DNA from: Tepidibacter sp.
Lineage (GTDB): Bacteria > Bacillota > Clostridia > Peptostreptococcales > Peptostreptococcaceae
Direction: 5' to 3'
DNA: 64,000 nt
Assembly: GCF_025210165.1 (NCBI RefSeq)
Contig: NZ_JAOASI010000040.1
Location: 1-64,000, forward strand
The notes beneath the pieces are model-generated. The model was given only the letters and a program-made list of their open reading frames with translations, did not search any database and had not been told where the DNA came from. Each line of letters begins with the position of its first letter. Position 1 is the first letter of the stretch. Both the position numbers and the translations under genes were made by a program. This document shows positions 9,010 to 19,186 of this stretch, piece after piece.

Positions 9010-9942
9010 TTATTCACCCAGTATTAATGTTTTATCTATTTGATTTCCTCTTATATAATCTTTGACTTGCATTCTTTTTTTACCAGGCATTTGAATTTCT
9101 TTTACGAGCAAATTAGTCGTTCCCGTTGATACTTCGATTCCATCTTCTGTTACATCTATTATACTCCCAGGTATTTTATCTGAAGTTGACTTAAGTACCT
9201 TTGATGACCATATCTTCATAGTATCTCCTTTATACTTCGTAAATGAACTTGGCCACGGATTAGTACCCCTTATAAGATTAAATATATTTTTACATTCATC
9301 ATCCCATTTTATATTGCCAAGGCTTTTATCCATTATAGGAGCATAGCTAGATTTTGAATCATCTTGTTTTTCTCTTTTTAGATTATTATCCTTTAATAAC
9401 TTTAAAGTATCTCTTAGAACTTCTCCTCCAAGTGTGCACATTCTACTATAAAGCTCACCTGCAGTTTCGTCTTCCCCTATATCAAGCTTTGCTTTTAATA
9501 TCATATCTCCTGTATCAAGTCCTTCATCCATATACATAGTTGTAATACCCGTAGTTTTTTCTCCATTTATAACAACCCAATTTATAGGAGCTGCACCTCT
9601 ATACTCGGGTAATAGAGATCCATGTACATTTATACACCCGAACTTTGGTATATCAAGTATTTCTTTTGACAGTATTTGTCCAAATGCAACAACTATTATA
9701 ACATCTGGATTCATCTCTTTTAATACTGATACGAATTCTTCAGATTTAACCCTTTTGGGCTGATGTACTTCTATCCCATGCTTTAGTGCCTCCTCTTTAA
9801 CAGGTGGCATACTCATTTTCTTTCCTCTTCCTTTTGGCTTATCTGGTTGAGTTATAACCGAAGCAACATCAAATCCTTCTTCTATTAAAACCTTTAATGA
9901 TGGTACTGCAAAATCTGGTGTTCCCATAAATACTGCCTTCAT
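9010..9942 (-). CDS. fmt: Methionyl-tRNA formyltransferase
   Basis: Adds a formyl group from 10-formyl-tetrahydrofolate to the initiator Met-tRNA. MGTPDFAVPSL begins the Rossmann fold. The catalytic region reads NVHGSLLPEYRGAAPINW (about residues 107-124), with the family's Asn-His pair and, further on, the Asp of DTGDMI. The C-terminal tRNA-binding domain is present and the length of 310 residues is normal. It is preceded by def, the enzyme that removes the same formyl group. Confidence 0.97.
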   Translation of the reverse strand: MKAVFMGTPDFAVPSLKVLIEEGFDVASVITQPDKPKGRGKKMSMPPVKEEALKHGIEVHQPKRVKSEEFVSVLKEMNPDVIIVVAFGQILSKEILDIPKFGCINVHGSLLPEYRGAAPINWVVINGEKTTGITTMYMDEGLDTGDMILKAKLDIGEDETAGELYSRMCTLGGEVLRDTLKLLKDNNLKREKQDDSKSSYAPIMDKSLGNIKWDDECKNIFNLIRGTNPWPSSFTKYKGDTMKIWSSKVLKSTSDKIPGSIIDVTEDGIEVSTGTTNLLVKEIQMPGKKRMQVKDYIRGNQIDKTLILGE

Positions 9943-9959
9943 CTATATCACCTCTTTAA

Positions 9960-10412
9960 TTATCCTTGAAGTTTTCCTTCTACCTTATCTGTAAATAAAA
10001 TGCCTTCTAAATGATCTATCTCATGGCAAAGTGCTCTAGCCAATAACCCTTTACCCTCTATTATAAATTCTTCTCCATCCCTATTGAAAGCTCTAACCTT
10101 TACATTATCAGGTCTAGTTACTTTTCCAAACTTTCCAGGAACACTTAAGCATCCTTCATCATCAGTTTGTTTTCCAGATGCTTCTATTATTTCAGGATTT
10201 ATAAGCTCTATTAATCCCTCACCTACATCTATAACTACAACTCTTTTTAATATTCCAACTTGAGGAGCTGCAAGACCTACACCATCTGCGTGTCTCATAG
10301 TCTCTGCCATATCTTCAAGTAGTGTTATTATCTTAGAATCTATTTTGTCAACTTTTCTGGATTTTTTTCTTAAAACCTCATCCTTATCTTCTCTTATATT
10401 TCTAAGTGCCAT
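9960..10412 (-). CDS. def: Peptide deformylase
   Basis: Removes the N-formyl group from nascent proteins. The three motifs of the metal site are present: [10 protein letters not shown] (about residue 44), GCLSVPG (about 89, cysteine ligand) and HEIDHLEG (about 130, two histidine ligands and the catalytic glutamate). The length of 150 residues fits a type I/II short enzyme. It sits between priA and fmt, as in many Bacillota. Confidence 0.97.
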   Translation of the reverse strand: MALRNIREDKDEVLRKKSRKVDKIDSKIITLLEDMAETMRHADGVGLAAPQVGILKRVVVIDVGEGLIELINPEIIEASGKQTDDEGCLSVPGKFGKVTRPDNVKVRAFNRDGEEFIIEGKGLLARALCHEIDHLEGILFTDKVEGKLQG

Positions 10413-10424
10413 TCTAATTCCTCC

Positions 10425-12884
10425 CTATAATATATTAAATGGATTTATATCTATACTTATTTTTATATCATTATCAAATATAAATCTTCTTTTTTGTATA
10501 CATATATACTTTATTATACTCTTTAACAGTTTTATTTCAACATTTAAATCTTTCACAAGTATCTGCCATCTATAGTTTTTGTTTATCTTAGATATTATGC
10601 ACGGATTTGGTCCTAATATAAAATCAAAAGAATCATATCCTTTTTTTCTAAGAAGATAAACTATAGAATCATAAAGTTTTTGAATATTATTTATAACTTT
10701 TTTTTCATCCTCACCAGATATAACTACGCTTATCATATTATCAAAGGGTACGTAATTAAAAGCCTGCCTTATTTTTATTTCATCATTATAAAAACCTTCA
10801 AAATCATGCTCTACAGCATGTTTTATTGCATAATGATCTATATCGTAAGCTTGAAGTATAACCTTACCAGCTAAATATGCTCTTCCTGAACGCCCAGCAA
10901 CTTGGCTTATAGTTTGAAATGCTTTTTCAGAGCTTCTAAAGTCAGGTATTTTAAGAGTCATATCTCCACATAAAATTCCAACCAATGTTACATCCTCAAA
11001 ATCAAGTCCCTTACCTATCATCTGTGTTCCTATTAATATGTCTGCATTTCTATTTTTAAACTCATTTAATATCTTCTCATGAGCTCCTTTTTTAGATGTA
11101 GTATCTTTATCCATTCTTAAAACTCTAGCATTTTCAAAGTATTTTTTTATTTCTTCTTCTATCCTTTGAGTACCTAATCCAAACTCTTTTATATAGTTAC
11201 TTCCACAACTTGGGCACTCGCTTAATTTTCTTTCTTCAAATCCACAGTAATGGCATTTTGCTTTATTAATTCCTTTATGATAAGTTAGTGATATTTCACA
11301 GTTTGAGCATTTGAATGTATATCCACATTTTCTACAAGATATAAAACTTGCATATCCTCTTCTGTTCAAAAACAGTATGCTTTGATTATTATTCTTAAGA
11401 TTATTTTTTATCTCTTCATATAATCTTGAACTAAATATAGTTTTATTTCCTTTGTCAAGCTCTTCTTTCATATCAACTACTTCTATCTTAGGCATTTCTT
11501 TATTGTTAGCTCTTTTTTTAAGCTCTATCAGTTCATATTCACCTGTTTTTGACCTATAATATTCTTCTATAGATGGAGTTGCAGACCCCAATATTAGTGT
11601 TGAATTTTCTATTGTTGCTATAAACTTAGCAACCTCTATAGTAGAGTATTTAGGATTCGAATCTGATTTATATGAGCTTTCATGAAACTCATCTATTATT
11701 ATAACACCTAAGTTATTAAAGGGAGCAAACAAAGCCGACCTTGCACCTATTACAATTTTGGCTTTTCCTTCTCTCACTCTCCTATATTCATCATATTTTT
11801 CACCACTAGAAAGTTTACTATGAAAAACAGCAATTATATCACCAAAACTATTCTTAAACCTTGCTATTGTCTGAGGTGTTAAAGAAATTTCAGGAACTAA
11901 AACTATACTATCTAACCCTCTATTTAAGGCCTCTTTTATTGTATTTATATATACCTCAGTCTTACCACTACCAGTCACTCCATGAAGTAAAAATGGTGTT
12001 TTATTATAATCATCAATAGAATACTTTAGTTTTTTTAAAGCTTCAATTTGCTCATTATTTAAATTTATATTTTTTTCTTTTATTTTATAGTCTAATTTAG
12101 GCTTTCTGTAATAATCTAGTTTTTGAATATTCACGTATCCTTTTTTTATCAAAGAATCTATAGATTTTTTAGTAACATTTAATATACTCATAACATCATT
12201 TATTTCTGCATTTTCATTATCCTTTAAAAAACCTATAATTTGAGCTTGCTTGAATGCTCTTTTTTTATTTAATGATTCTATCAAATCATCTATATTTGTC
12301 TTAACATTTAAACTTATATTCTGAATATACTTTTCATTTTTTATATTCTTATACTCCCAATGTATATCTAATATTTTCTTATCTTTTAATTTCTTTATAG
12401 TATTATTGACACTCTTTCCAAACTTAACTACAAGCTTGTCTATTTTCATTTGATTCTTATTATTCTTTATTTCATCTATTAAACTCTGTTCTTTTGAGCT
12501 AATATTATCATATTGAAAATATATTAATGTTACAACCTTGTAATTAGTAAGCCTAACTCCCTTAGGATATATACAGTTTATAGCATCCATAAATGTGCAT
12601 ATATATTCTTCTCTCATCCACTTTACAAGTTCTATATCTCTTTGCTTAAGTATAGGAGTTTTGTCTAATATATCTATAATTTCTTTCACTCTAAAATTCC
12701 CATCTTTTTCAGATGATATATCAAATACAAATGCCTCTATGGGCTTATTAGCTTTCCCAAAGCTTACTAAAACTCTATGGCCTATTCTTATTTCATCCAT
12801 TAAAAATTCTGGGATTTTATAAGTATAAAGTTCATCCGTATAATTAGAATTATTACTGACTATAACCTTTGCATATTTTTCCAT
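10425..12884 (-). CDS. priA: Replication restart helicase
   Basis: Reloads the replisome at stalled forks. The N-terminal DNA-binding region is followed by a superfamily 2 helicase with HGVTGSGKTEVY (Walker A, about residue 305), a DExH box reading DEFH, and LGSATPS. A zinc-binding insert between the helicase lobes has the CxxC pairs CRKC, CSNC, CHYC and CPSC. The length of 819 residues is on the long side of the family. It lies directly after the coaBC terminator and 12 bases before def. Confidence 0.96.
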   Translation of the reverse strand: MEKYAKVIVSNNSNYTDELYTYKIPEFLMDEIRIGHRVLVSFGKANKPIEAFVFDISSEKDGNFRVKEIIDILDKTPILKQRDIELVKWMREEYICTFMDAINCIYPKGVRLTNYKVVTLIYFQYDNISSKEQSLIDEIKNNKNQMKIDKLVVKFGKSVNNTIKKLKDKKILDIHWEYKNIKNEKYIQNISLNVKTNIDDLIESLNKKRAFKQAQIIGFLKDNENAEINDVMSILNVTKKSIDSLIKKGYVNIQKLDYYRKPKLDYKIKEKNINLNNEQIEALKKLKYSIDDYNKTPFLLHGVTGSGKTEVYINTIKEALNRGLDSIVLVPEISLTPQTIARFKNSFGDIIAVFHSKLSSGEKYDEYRRVREGKAKIVIGARSALFAPFNNLGVIIIDEFHESSYKSDSNPKYSTIEVAKFIATIENSTLILGSATPSIEEYYRSKTGEYELIELKKRANNKEMPKIEVVDMKEELDKGNKTIFSSRLYEEIKNNLKNNNQSILFLNRRGYASFISCRKCGYTFKCSNCEISLTYHKGINKAKCHYCGFEERKLSECPSCGSNYIKEFGLGTQRIEEEIKKYFENARVLRMDKDTTSKKGAHEKILNEFKNRNADILIGTQMIGKGLDFEDVTLVGILCGDMTLKIPDFRSSEKAFQTISQVAGRSGRAYLAGKVILQAYDIDHYAIKHAVEHDFEGFYNDEIKIRQAFNYVPFDNMISVVISGEDEKKVINNIQKLYDSIVYLLRKKGYDSFDFILGPNPCIISKINKNYRWQILVKDLNVEIKLLKSIIKYICIQKRRFIFDNDIKISIDINPFNIL

Positions 12885-12907
12885 GAACTACACCTACTTT
12901 ATAATAT

Positions 12908-12945
12908 AAAAGTCCAATATTATTTTAAATAATATAGGACTTTTA
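12908..12945 (-). terminator. Intrinsic terminator after coaBC
   Basis: AAAAGTCC plus AATATTATT on the left pairs with AATAATAT plus AGGACTTTT on the right, forming a nearly symmetrical hairpin with T-runs on both strands. It lies 8 bases after the coaBC stop and could work in both directions. Confidence 0.7.
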
Positions 12946-12953
12946 TATTATAG

Positions 12954-14150
12954 CTATTTTGATAACATCTTTACTTTATCTAATATAATATTAGATATTT
13001 CATATTTTTTCATTTTAGGATATTCTTGTATATTTCCATTCTTGTCTATTATTTTAACTATATTGGTATCAACAGCAAAGCCTGCTCCTTCTTGAGTCAA
13101 ATCATTTGCTACTATAAAATCTAGATTTTTCTTTTCTATTTTTTTCTTAGCATTTTGAATTAAATCATTGGTTTCTGCTGCAAATCCAACTAATATCTTA
13201 TCCTTTTTTATTTTTCCTATTTCTTTTAATATATCTTTATTTCTATCTAATTCTAGAATTAAATCATCATCAGATTTTTTAATTTTAGAATTAGATATAT
13301 TCTTAGGCTTATAATCAGCAACAGCAGCTGATTTTATTATAATATCATTTTCATCTAAATTATCTATAACAACATCATACATTTGTTTAGCTGATTCTAT
13401 CTGTATAAATTTAGAAACTCCCTTAGGTATATCTAGATTCGTTTTTCCAGATACAAGTGTTACATTGGCGCCTCTTTCTATAGCCTTTCTAGCTATTGAA
13501 TAACCCATTTTTCCACTAGATCTATTAGTTATATACCTTACAGGATCTATATTTTCTATAGTTGGTCCAGCTGTTATTAATATATTTTTATCTGTTAAGT
13601 CTTGCTCTAGTATTAAAATATCACACACTTTATCAACTATAGACTCAGGAGAAGCTAGCTTTCCTTTACCTATATCTCCACAAGCTAATCTTCCTGATTC
13701 AGGTTCAACGAATTTACACCCAAGTTCTTCAAGTTTTGATATATTATTTTGGACTATTTTATTTTCATACATATTAGTATTCATAGCAGGAGCTATCAAA
13801 ACTTCAGCTTTTGTAGCCATAACAGTAGTAGAGAGCATATCATCTGCTATCCCATTTGCTATTTTACCTATTATATTAGCAGTTGCAGGAGCTATTAAAA
13901 ACAAATCTGCCCACTGAGCTAACGATATATGCTCAACATCCCAAGTTTTTAATTCATCAAACATATCTACAACAACAAAATTTTGGCTTAGAGATTGAAA
14001 TGTCAATGGTGTTACAAATTCTGCAGCCGATTTTGTCATTATAACTTTAATATTTGCATTTAACTTTTTAAATCTACTCACAATATCACATGCTTTATAT
14101 GCAGCTATTCCACCTGATACTCCGATAACTATATTCTTTGAGCTTAACAT
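12954..14150 (-). CDS. coaBC: Bifunctional phosphopantothenoylcysteine decarboxylase/synthetase
   Basis: Carries out two steps of coenzyme A synthesis. The N-terminal CoaC part (about residues 1-180) is a flavoprotein with GVSGGIAAYKA, APAMN and the cysteine loop SGRLACGDIGKG. The C-terminal CoaB part has ITAGPTIENIDPVRYITN and SSGKMG, which bind CTP and the substrate. The length of 398 residues is standard for the fusion. It ends the dapF-yicC-remA-gmk-rpoZ-coaBC unit. Confidence 0.97.
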   Translation of the reverse strand: MLSSKNIVIGVSGGIAAYKACDIVSRFKKLNANIKVIMTKSAAEFVTPLTFQSLSQNFVVVDMFDELKTWDVEHISLAQWADLFLIAPATANIIGKIANGIADDMLSTTVMATKAEVLIAPAMNTNMYENKIVQNNISKLEELGCKFVEPESGRLACGDIGKGKLASPESIVDKVCDILILEQDLTDKNILITAGPTIENIDPVRYITNRSSGKMGYSIARKAIERGANVTLVSGKTNLDIPKGVSKFIQIESAKQMYDVVIDNLDENDIIIKSAAVADYKPKNISNSKIKKSDDDLILELDRNKDILKEIGKIKKDKILVGFAAETNDLIQNAKKKIEKKNLDFIVANDLTQEGAGFAVDTNIVKIIDKNGNIQEYPKMKKYEISNIILDKVKMLSK

Positions 14151-14153
14151 TTT

Positions 14154-14408
14154 TTACTCCTCTTTATTTTCTACTTCTATAGGTTCTTCTTTTCCTTCAT
14201 TTTCTATTTCTTCAGCAGTCATAGGTCTATAGTTTATTTTATCTTCATATACTTCTTGAGTAGCTACATCAACAGGCTTTATTTCTTTTGTTTTTACTAA
14301 TTCTTCCTCACCTTCTATTAAGTGTCTCGCTCTCTTAGATACAGCTATTACTAAGTTGTATCTATTATCTATTTTCTTTAAAAGATCGTTTATTGATGGG
14401 TATAACAT
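14154..14408 (-). CDS. rpoZ: RNA polymerase omega subunit
   Basis: A small subunit that helps assemble RNA polymerase. The start MLYPSINDLLKKIDNRYNLVIAVSKRAR contains the conserved N-terminal segment, and the C-terminal third is acidic and probably disordered. The length of 84 residues is normal. The order gmk-rpoZ-coaBC is the classic one in Bacillota; rpoZ begins 1 base after gmk. Confidence 0.95.
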   Translation of the reverse strand: MLYPSINDLLKKIDNRYNLVIAVSKRARHLIEGEEELVKTKEIKPVDVATQEVYEDKINYRPMTAEEIENEGKEEPIEVENKEE

Positions 14409-14409
14409 A

Positions 14410-15024
14410 TTATAATTCCTCCTTAAATTTCTTTATTATATTATTTTTGTACCTACATACCTTGTTCTTTTCTGCATTAATTATATTTTCAAGTTCAAAA
14501 GTAGATCTATCAACATCTTTATTCATTATGAAATAATGGTAGTTTTCAATCTTCTCTATTTCAAATATAGCACTTCCAAATCTTTTATTAATATCTGCTT
14601 CGGTTTCTGTTCCTCTTTTTACTATTCTATTTTTTAATTCATCTAGTGATGGAGGAAGTATAAATACAAATACTCCATTGGGATATCTATCTTTTACACT
14701 CATAGCTCCTTGTATATCTATTTCAAGCAATACATTTTGACCTTTACTTAAAGTATCCATTACTGCTTCCTTTGGAGTTCCATAGAAATTATCGTATACC
14801 CTAGCATACTCTAAAAACTCATCATTTTCTATCATATTTTCAAATTTTTCTTTAGATATGAAATGATAGTTTATGCCATCCACTTCACCTTGTCTAGGCT
14901 GTCTAGTTGTTGCAGAAACAGAAAGATGTATATCTTCATTTCTACTTAAAAGTTCTTTGCATATAGTTCCTTTTCCAGCTCCAGATGGACCTGAAACTAC
15001 TATTAAAAGTCCTTCTCTTTTCAT
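14410..15024 (-). CDS. gmk: Guanylate kinase
   Basis: Phosphorylates GMP to GDP with ATP. The P-loop reads VVSGPSGAGKGTI (about residues 8-20). The GMP-binding segment SVSATTRQPRQGEVDG follows, then YHFIS and DIQGA. The length of 204 residues is standard. It is flanked by remA and rpoZ within the dapF operon. Confidence 0.97.
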   Translation of the reverse strand: MKREGLLIVVSGPSGAGKGTICKELLSRNEDIHLSVSATTRQPRQGEVDGINYHFISKEKFENMIENDEFLEYARVYDNFYGTPKEAVMDTLSKGQNVLLEIDIQGAMSVKDRYPNGVFVFILPPSLDELKNRIVKRGTETEADINKRFGSAIFEIEKIENYHYFIMNKDVDRSTFELENIINAEKNKVCRYKNNIIKKFKEEL

Positions 15025-15038
15025 CAGTACCTTCCTTC

Positions 15039-15302
15039 CTATTCTTCATTATTATTTTCTTCTTTTAATTCAAGTCTATGTGCAACTGTTTCTGGCTGAA
15101 CAGCAGAAAGAATTATATGCTGGCTATCAGTTATAACTACAGCCCTAGTTCTTCTACCATATGTTGCATCTATAAGCATATGTTTTTCTCTTGACTCTTG
15201 TATCATTCTCTTTATAGGGGCAGATTCAGGACTAACTATAGCTACTATTTTATTTGCTGAAACTATATTTCCAAATCCTATATTTATAAGTTTTATTCCC
15301 AT
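15039..15302 (-). CDS. remA: DUF370 extracellular-matrix regulatory protein
   Basis: An 87-residue protein starting [20 protein letters not shown], a strong match to the RemA/DUF370 family. In Bacillus subtilis RemA is a DNA-binding activator of matrix and osmoprotection genes. The arginine-rich segment [12 protein letters not shown] is in the middle. Its position between yicC and gmk is conserved across Bacillota. Whether it controls biofilm genes here cannot be told from the window. Confidence 0.93.
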   Translation of the reverse strand: MGIKLINIGFGNIVSANKIVAIVSPESAPIKRMIQESREKHMLIDATYGRRTRAVVITDSQHIILSAVQPETVAHRLELKEENNNEE

Positions 15303-15313
15303 TCTTATTTCTC

Positions 15314-16195
15314 CTATTCTATATTTTGAATTTGCTCCCTGATTTTTTCTAATTCACTTTTTATTTCAACTACAAGCTCAGTTATTTTTAAATCTGAAGA
15401 TTTAGAACCTATTGTGTTTACTTCTCTGTTCATCTCTTGAATTAAGAAATCTATTTTTCTACCTATTAAATCATTTAAGTCTATATTTTTTTCAATCTGC
15501 TTTATATGACTTTTAAATCTAACAAGTTCTTCTGTTATACTGCTTTTATCAGCATATATAGCAACTTCTTGTATTAATCTATTCTCATCTATTTCAATAG
15601 AATCCTTAAGTAATTCTTTTATTCTATTTTCCAGTTTATCCTTATATTCAGCAACTACATTATATGAATTTTTCTCTATTTCATCAATATATTTTTCTAA
15701 AAGATTACATCTTAATTTAACATCTTGAGAGAGTCTTTCTCCTTCTATTTTTCTCATATCTTTCAAGTTTATAAGAGCATTTTCAACCGCTTCCTTCAAG
15801 CAGTTCCATATAGCTTTTTCATCATCTTCTTTTTCCTCTATTTTTATCATTTCTGGAAACTTAGCTATATTCATAACAGATATATCATCTTTTACATCAA
15901 ATTCATTTTTTATCTTTATAAGCTCATTATAATACTGAGATGCAAGATTTGAATCTAGCTTTAAGTTTATATCAGATTCTCCTATTATCTCATATCTTAC
16001 AAAGATATCTACTCTACCTCTTTTAATATAATTTTTTGCAAGCATTCTTATATCTTCTTCCAGAAAAGATATCTTTCTTGGAATTTTAACACTTATATCG
16101 GTATACTTGTGATTTACACTTTTGGCTTCTATAATGAAATTAAATTTTTCATTACTATTTTCACCTCTACCAAATCCAGTCATACTAATTGCCAT
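15314..16195 (-). CDS. yicC: YicC-family endoribonuclease
   Basis: A 293-residue protein with the family start [12 protein letters not shown] and the C-terminal signature [17 protein letters not shown] followed by [18 protein letters not shown]. Members of this family have been described as RNases. The start codon abuts the dapF stop codon, with no gap, so translation is coupled. The order yicC-remA-gmk-rpoZ is normal. The Bacillus name is yloC. Confidence 0.93.
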   Translation of the reverse strand: MAISMTGFGRGENSNEKFNFIIEAKSVNHKYTDISVKIPRKISFLEEDIRMLAKNYIKRGRVDIFVRYEIIGESDINLKLDSNLASQYYNELIKIKNEFDVKDDISVMNIAKFPEMIKIEEKEDDEKAIWNCLKEAVENALINLKDMRKIEGERLSQDVKLRCNLLEKYIDEIEKNSYNVVAEYKDKLENRIKELLKDSIEIDENRLIQEVAIYADKSSITEELVRFKSHIKQIEKNIDLNDLIGRKIDFLIQEMNREVNTIGSKSSDLKITELVVEIKSELEKIREQIQNIE

Positions 16196-17029
16196 TTATT
16201 TAACCTCCAATAATCCTTCGCATATTTTAACAGCAGGTCCATTCATATAAATCGTATCCTCAGTAACCTCTATAAATAACTTTCCACCTTCTGATTCCAC
16301 ATTAACTTTGTCTGATACTAATTCTAAGTAATTAGCTATTACAACAGATGAACATATTCCAGTTCCACATGCAAGAGTATATCCACATCCTCTTTCCCAA
16401 GTAAATACCTTTATATTATTTTCATCTATTACCTTAACAAAGTTTACATTAGTTTTTTGTGGGAATATATCTAATTTTTCAATTTCCGGACCATAGTTTA
16501 ATATGAATTCTTTATCTATTTTATCTACAAATACAACACTGTGAGGTACTCCTATTAATATAGATGATATATTAATACTTACACCATCTATTTCTATTTT
16601 TTCATTTATAAAAATATCCTTTTCAGTATTTACAGGTACAGCCTTTGGGTCAAAATTTGCTTTTCCCATATTTACCTTGATATTTTCTATTTTATTATTT
16701 TTAACATCTATACTGATATTTTTTATTCCATCTAGGGTCTTTACTTTAAACTCTGTTTTATCTACAAGCTTATTGTCATATATAAATTTTGCAAAGCATC
16801 TTATTCCATTTCCACACATTTTAGCTATTGAACCATCTGAATTATAATAAACCATTTGAGCATCGGCATCATCTGTTTTTTTATAAACTAAAATCCCATC
16901 AGCTCCTATTCCAAAATGTCTATGGCAGACATTTTTTGCAAATTCAGAATAATCATCTATAATATATGTTTCACCATCCACTGCTATAAAATCATTTCCA
17001 GCTCCATGTAGCTTCCAAAATTTAATCAT
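16196..17029 (-). CDS. dapF: Diaminopimelate epimerase
   Basis: Converts LL- to meso-diaminopimelate for lysine and peptidoglycan synthesis. The two catalytic cysteines sit in KMCGNGIRCFAKF (about residue 73) and GCGYTLACGTGICSS (about 215). The start KFWKLHGAGNDFIAVDG is characteristic. The length of 277 residues fits. It heads the unit running to coaBC, with a promoter about 100 bases upstream, and is divergent from rqcH. Confidence 0.96.
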   Translation of the reverse strand: MIKFWKLHGAGNDFIAVDGETYIIDDYSEFAKNVCHRHFGIGADGILVYKKTDDADAQMVYYNSDGSIAKMCGNGIRCFAKFIYDNKLVDKTEFKVKTLDGIKNISIDVKNNKIENIKVNMGKANFDPKAVPVNTEKDIFINEKIEIDGVSINISSILIGVPHSVVFVDKIDKEFILNYGPEIEKLDIFPQKTNVNFVKVIDENNIKVFTWERGCGYTLACGTGICSSVVIANYLELVSDKVNVESEGGKLFIEVTEDTIYMNGPAVKICEGLLEVK

Positions 17030-17124
17030 CGTATTTACCCCCTTGAAGATTTATTATATATTAATTTTTATTAAAATAAACAAATTATCGCTTAAATATT
17101 ACGATTTTGTAATATTTATTCTTA

Positions 17125-17153
17125 ATTATACCAGTATTATCTTGTATTTGTAT
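17125..17153 (-). promoter_or_regulatory. Probable extended -10 promoter for dapF
   Basis: On the minus strand an extended -10 box TGGTATAAT occupies 17133-17125. A weak -35 (TATACA, four of six matches) lies about 18 bases upstream. It points toward dapF, giving a leader of roughly 90 bases. Confidence 0.5.
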
Positions 17154-17171
17154 AATTTTATGAGATATACT
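17142..17171 (+). promoter_or_regulatory. Possible promoter for rqcH
   Basis: TTGTAT (17142-17147) and TATACT (17166-17171) are separated by 18 bases and point toward rqcH, whose start is about 50 bases on. The -35 is poor. A separate TATAAT at 17151-17156 lacks any -35. Confidence 0.35.
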
Positions 17172-17219
17172 ACTTGTAAGAATGAATATTTAAACATAAT
17201 AAGAAGGGAAGGTTTAATA

Positions 17220-19022
17220 ATGGCATTAGATGGATTAGTTATAAACTCATTAGTTAAAGAACTTTCATCTCAATTAGTAGATGGTAAAATAGATAAAATA
17301 TATCAACCAGAAGATGATGAGCTTCTTTTTAATATAAGAAGTAATAATACTAATTATAAATTATTGATAAGTGCTAATAGTTCAAATCCAAGAGTTTACA
17401 CTACAAACTCTTATAATAAAAAAAATCCTATAAAAGCACCTTTATTCTGTATGCTTCTTAGAAAGCATATACAAAATGGAAGAATAATAAAAATAGAGCA
17501 ACCTGATTTTGAGAGAATAATAAAGATAACTATAGAATCTTTAGATGAACTTAAAATAAGAAAATCAAAAGATTTGATAATAGAGATAATGGGAAGGCAT
17601 AGCAATATAATACTTGTAGATAATGAAGAGAACAAAATACTGGATTCTATCAAAAGAATACCTCTTAGTGTAAGTAGATATAGACAAGTTCTTCCAGGTC
17701 AAAAATACATAAATCCACCATCTCAAAATAAGCTAAATCCAGTGGATAATATAGACGAAAAAACATTCATAGATACACTTTTAAATTCTTCTAAATCAGA
17801 ATTATATAAGTCAATCTATTCTTCATTTGAGGGTATTAGCCCTGTTGTGGCAAAAGAAATTTGTACTAGAGCGCATTTAGATATAGATATTAATATAAAT
17901 CATATAGATAGAAAAGATTTCAAATCATTATATGAAATATTTAATAGGTTGTTTAATCAAATAAAAAACAATATTTTCTTTCCTTGTATAGCTATAGATA
18001 AGAGATTAAATAAAATTATAGACTTTAGCTGTATAAAGCTTACTATGTTTAATCATTACTCTTTTATAGAAAATGATAGCATCAACTATATACTTGAAAC
18101 CTATTATTTAGAGAAAGATGTTAAGGAAAGAATACATCAAAAATCTCAAAGTCTTAGAAAAAGTATATCCAATAAATTAGATAGACTATATAAAAAATCT
18201 AAAAAACAAAAAGAAGAATTACTAGAATCTAAAAATGCAGATAAATATAAGATAAATGGTGAACTTATAACTTCTTATATATACATGATTCAAAAAGGTA
18301 TGGATGAAGTTGAAGTGGCTAATTTTTATGACCCTAATAGTGAAAATGTACTTATAAAATTAGACAAGAGACTTACCCCTTCTGAAAATGCTCAAAAATA
18401 TTTTAAGAAATACAATAAACTTAAAACTGCTTTAATTGAAATAACTGAGCAACTTAAAATAACTGAGGAAGAAATAAATTATCTTGAAAATATAATGCTA
18501 AGTATAACAAACTGTGAGAGTATTGATGAACTAGACGAAATAAAAGAAGAGCTTATTAAGGTAGGTTATGTAAAAGGAAAAGTTAAAGATAAATCTAAGA
18601 AAAACAAAGAAAAAAATGTTTTAAAGACTGCTCCTTACGAGTTTTTATCTTCTGACGGACTTAAGATATTCGTTGCTAAGAACAACAAACAAAACGATTA
18701 TTTAACATTAAAGATGGCTACAAATAACGATATATGGCTTCATACTAAGAATATACCAGGCTCTCATGTTATAATAAAATCTGACGGAGGCGAAATTCCT
18801 GAATCTACTATATTTGAAGGAGCAATGCTTGCTGCTTATTACAGCAAGGGAAAGATGTCCTCTAAGGTTCCTGTTGATTATACATTGAAGAAGAATGTTA
18901 AAAAGCCTAGTGGTGCAAAGCCTGGAATGGTTATTTATGAGACTAATAGTACTATGTATGTAACGCCTCTTGAGGAAGAAATAGTTAAGATAAAGAATAA
19001 TACTAATTTTATTGATAATTAA
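17220..19022 (+). CDS. rqcH: Ribosome quality-control NEMF-family protein (RqcH/FbpA)
   Basis: Binds obstructed 50S subunits and directs addition of alanine tails to stalled peptides. It is also known as a fibronectin-binding protein homologue. The start MALDGLVINSLVKELSSQL is typical of the NFACT-N domain. A coiled coil lies near residues 365-500, and the C-terminal NFACT-R domain contains NDIWLHTKNIPGSHVII. I chose ATG 17220 because AAGGGAAGG lies just upstream; the reading frame is open for 59 further codons, but those encode an atypical hydrophobic stretch. The protein has 600 residues. It is one of few plus-strand genes. Confidence 0.92.
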   Translation: MALDGLVINSLVKELSSQLVDGKIDKIYQPEDDELLFNIRSNNTNYKLLISANSSNPRVYTTNSYNKKNPIKAPLFCMLLRKHIQNGRIIKIEQPDFERIIKITIESLDELKIRKSKDLIIEIMGRHSNIILVDNEENKILDSIKRIPLSVSRYRQVLPGQKYINPPSQNKLNPVDNIDEKTFIDTLLNSSKSELYKSIYSSFEGISPVVAKEICTRAHLDIDININHIDRKDFKSLYEIFNRLFNQIKNNIFFPCIAIDKRLNKIIDFSCIKLTMFNHYSFIENDSINYILETYYLEKDVKERIHQKSQSLRKSISNKLDRLYKKSKKQKEELLESKNADKYKINGELITSYIYMIQKGMDEVEVANFYDPNSENVLIKLDKRLTPSENAQKYFKKYNKLKTALIEITEQLKITEEEINYLENIMLSITNCESIDELDEIKEELIKVGYVKGKVKDKSKKNKEKNVLKTAPYEFLSSDGLKIFVAKNNKQNDYLTLKMATNNDIWLHTKNIPGSHVIIKSDGGEIPESTIFEGAMLAAYYSKGKMSSKVPVDYTLKKNVKKPSGAKPGMVIYETNSTMYVTPLEEEIVKIKNNTNFIDN

Positions 19023-19046
19023 TCTTGTAAATCATGTGCTTACTCT

Positions 19047-19090
19047 CAAAATAAATGGCATCAAAATATCTCTCATGTATTAAATATTTT
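19047..19090 (+). repeat. Direct repeat DR1 flanking the Rpn gene
   Basis: A 44-base sequence beginning CAAAATAAATGGCAT and ending TATTAAATATTTT. It recurs in the same orientation at 20200-20243 with only two mismatches. The two copies bracket the Rpn nuclease gene. This copy is also the left arm and loop of the hairpin after rqcH. Confidence 0.85.
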
Positions 19091-19108
19091 AATGCCATTT
19101 ATTTTTTA
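19048..19108 (+). terminator. rqcH terminator, also a short foldback repeat (copy E)
   Basis: Bases 19048-19067 pair with 19086-19105 (20 positions, one mismatch) and a T-run follows, so this can end rqcH transcription. The interior resembles the short foldback copy at 32245-32327, which makes it both a terminator and a member of the dispersed palindromic family. Confidence 0.7.
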
Positions 19109-19186
19109 AGTCTATCTCTTAAAGCTTAAATGTATGCTATATTTTTTAATCAACTAAAAAACATAATATACTTCGTATTTAAATAT

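Noticed and set aside
11692..11703. PriA helicase box DEFH in place of the usual DEEH
   Set aside because: It still fits the DExH pattern, and all other helicase and zinc motifs are intact, so no loss of function is implied.
17043..17219. N-terminal extension of rqcH by 59 codons
   Set aside because: The extra residues are hydrophobic and unlike the family, the promoter region lies in the same bases, and a ribosome binding site precedes the internal ATG.
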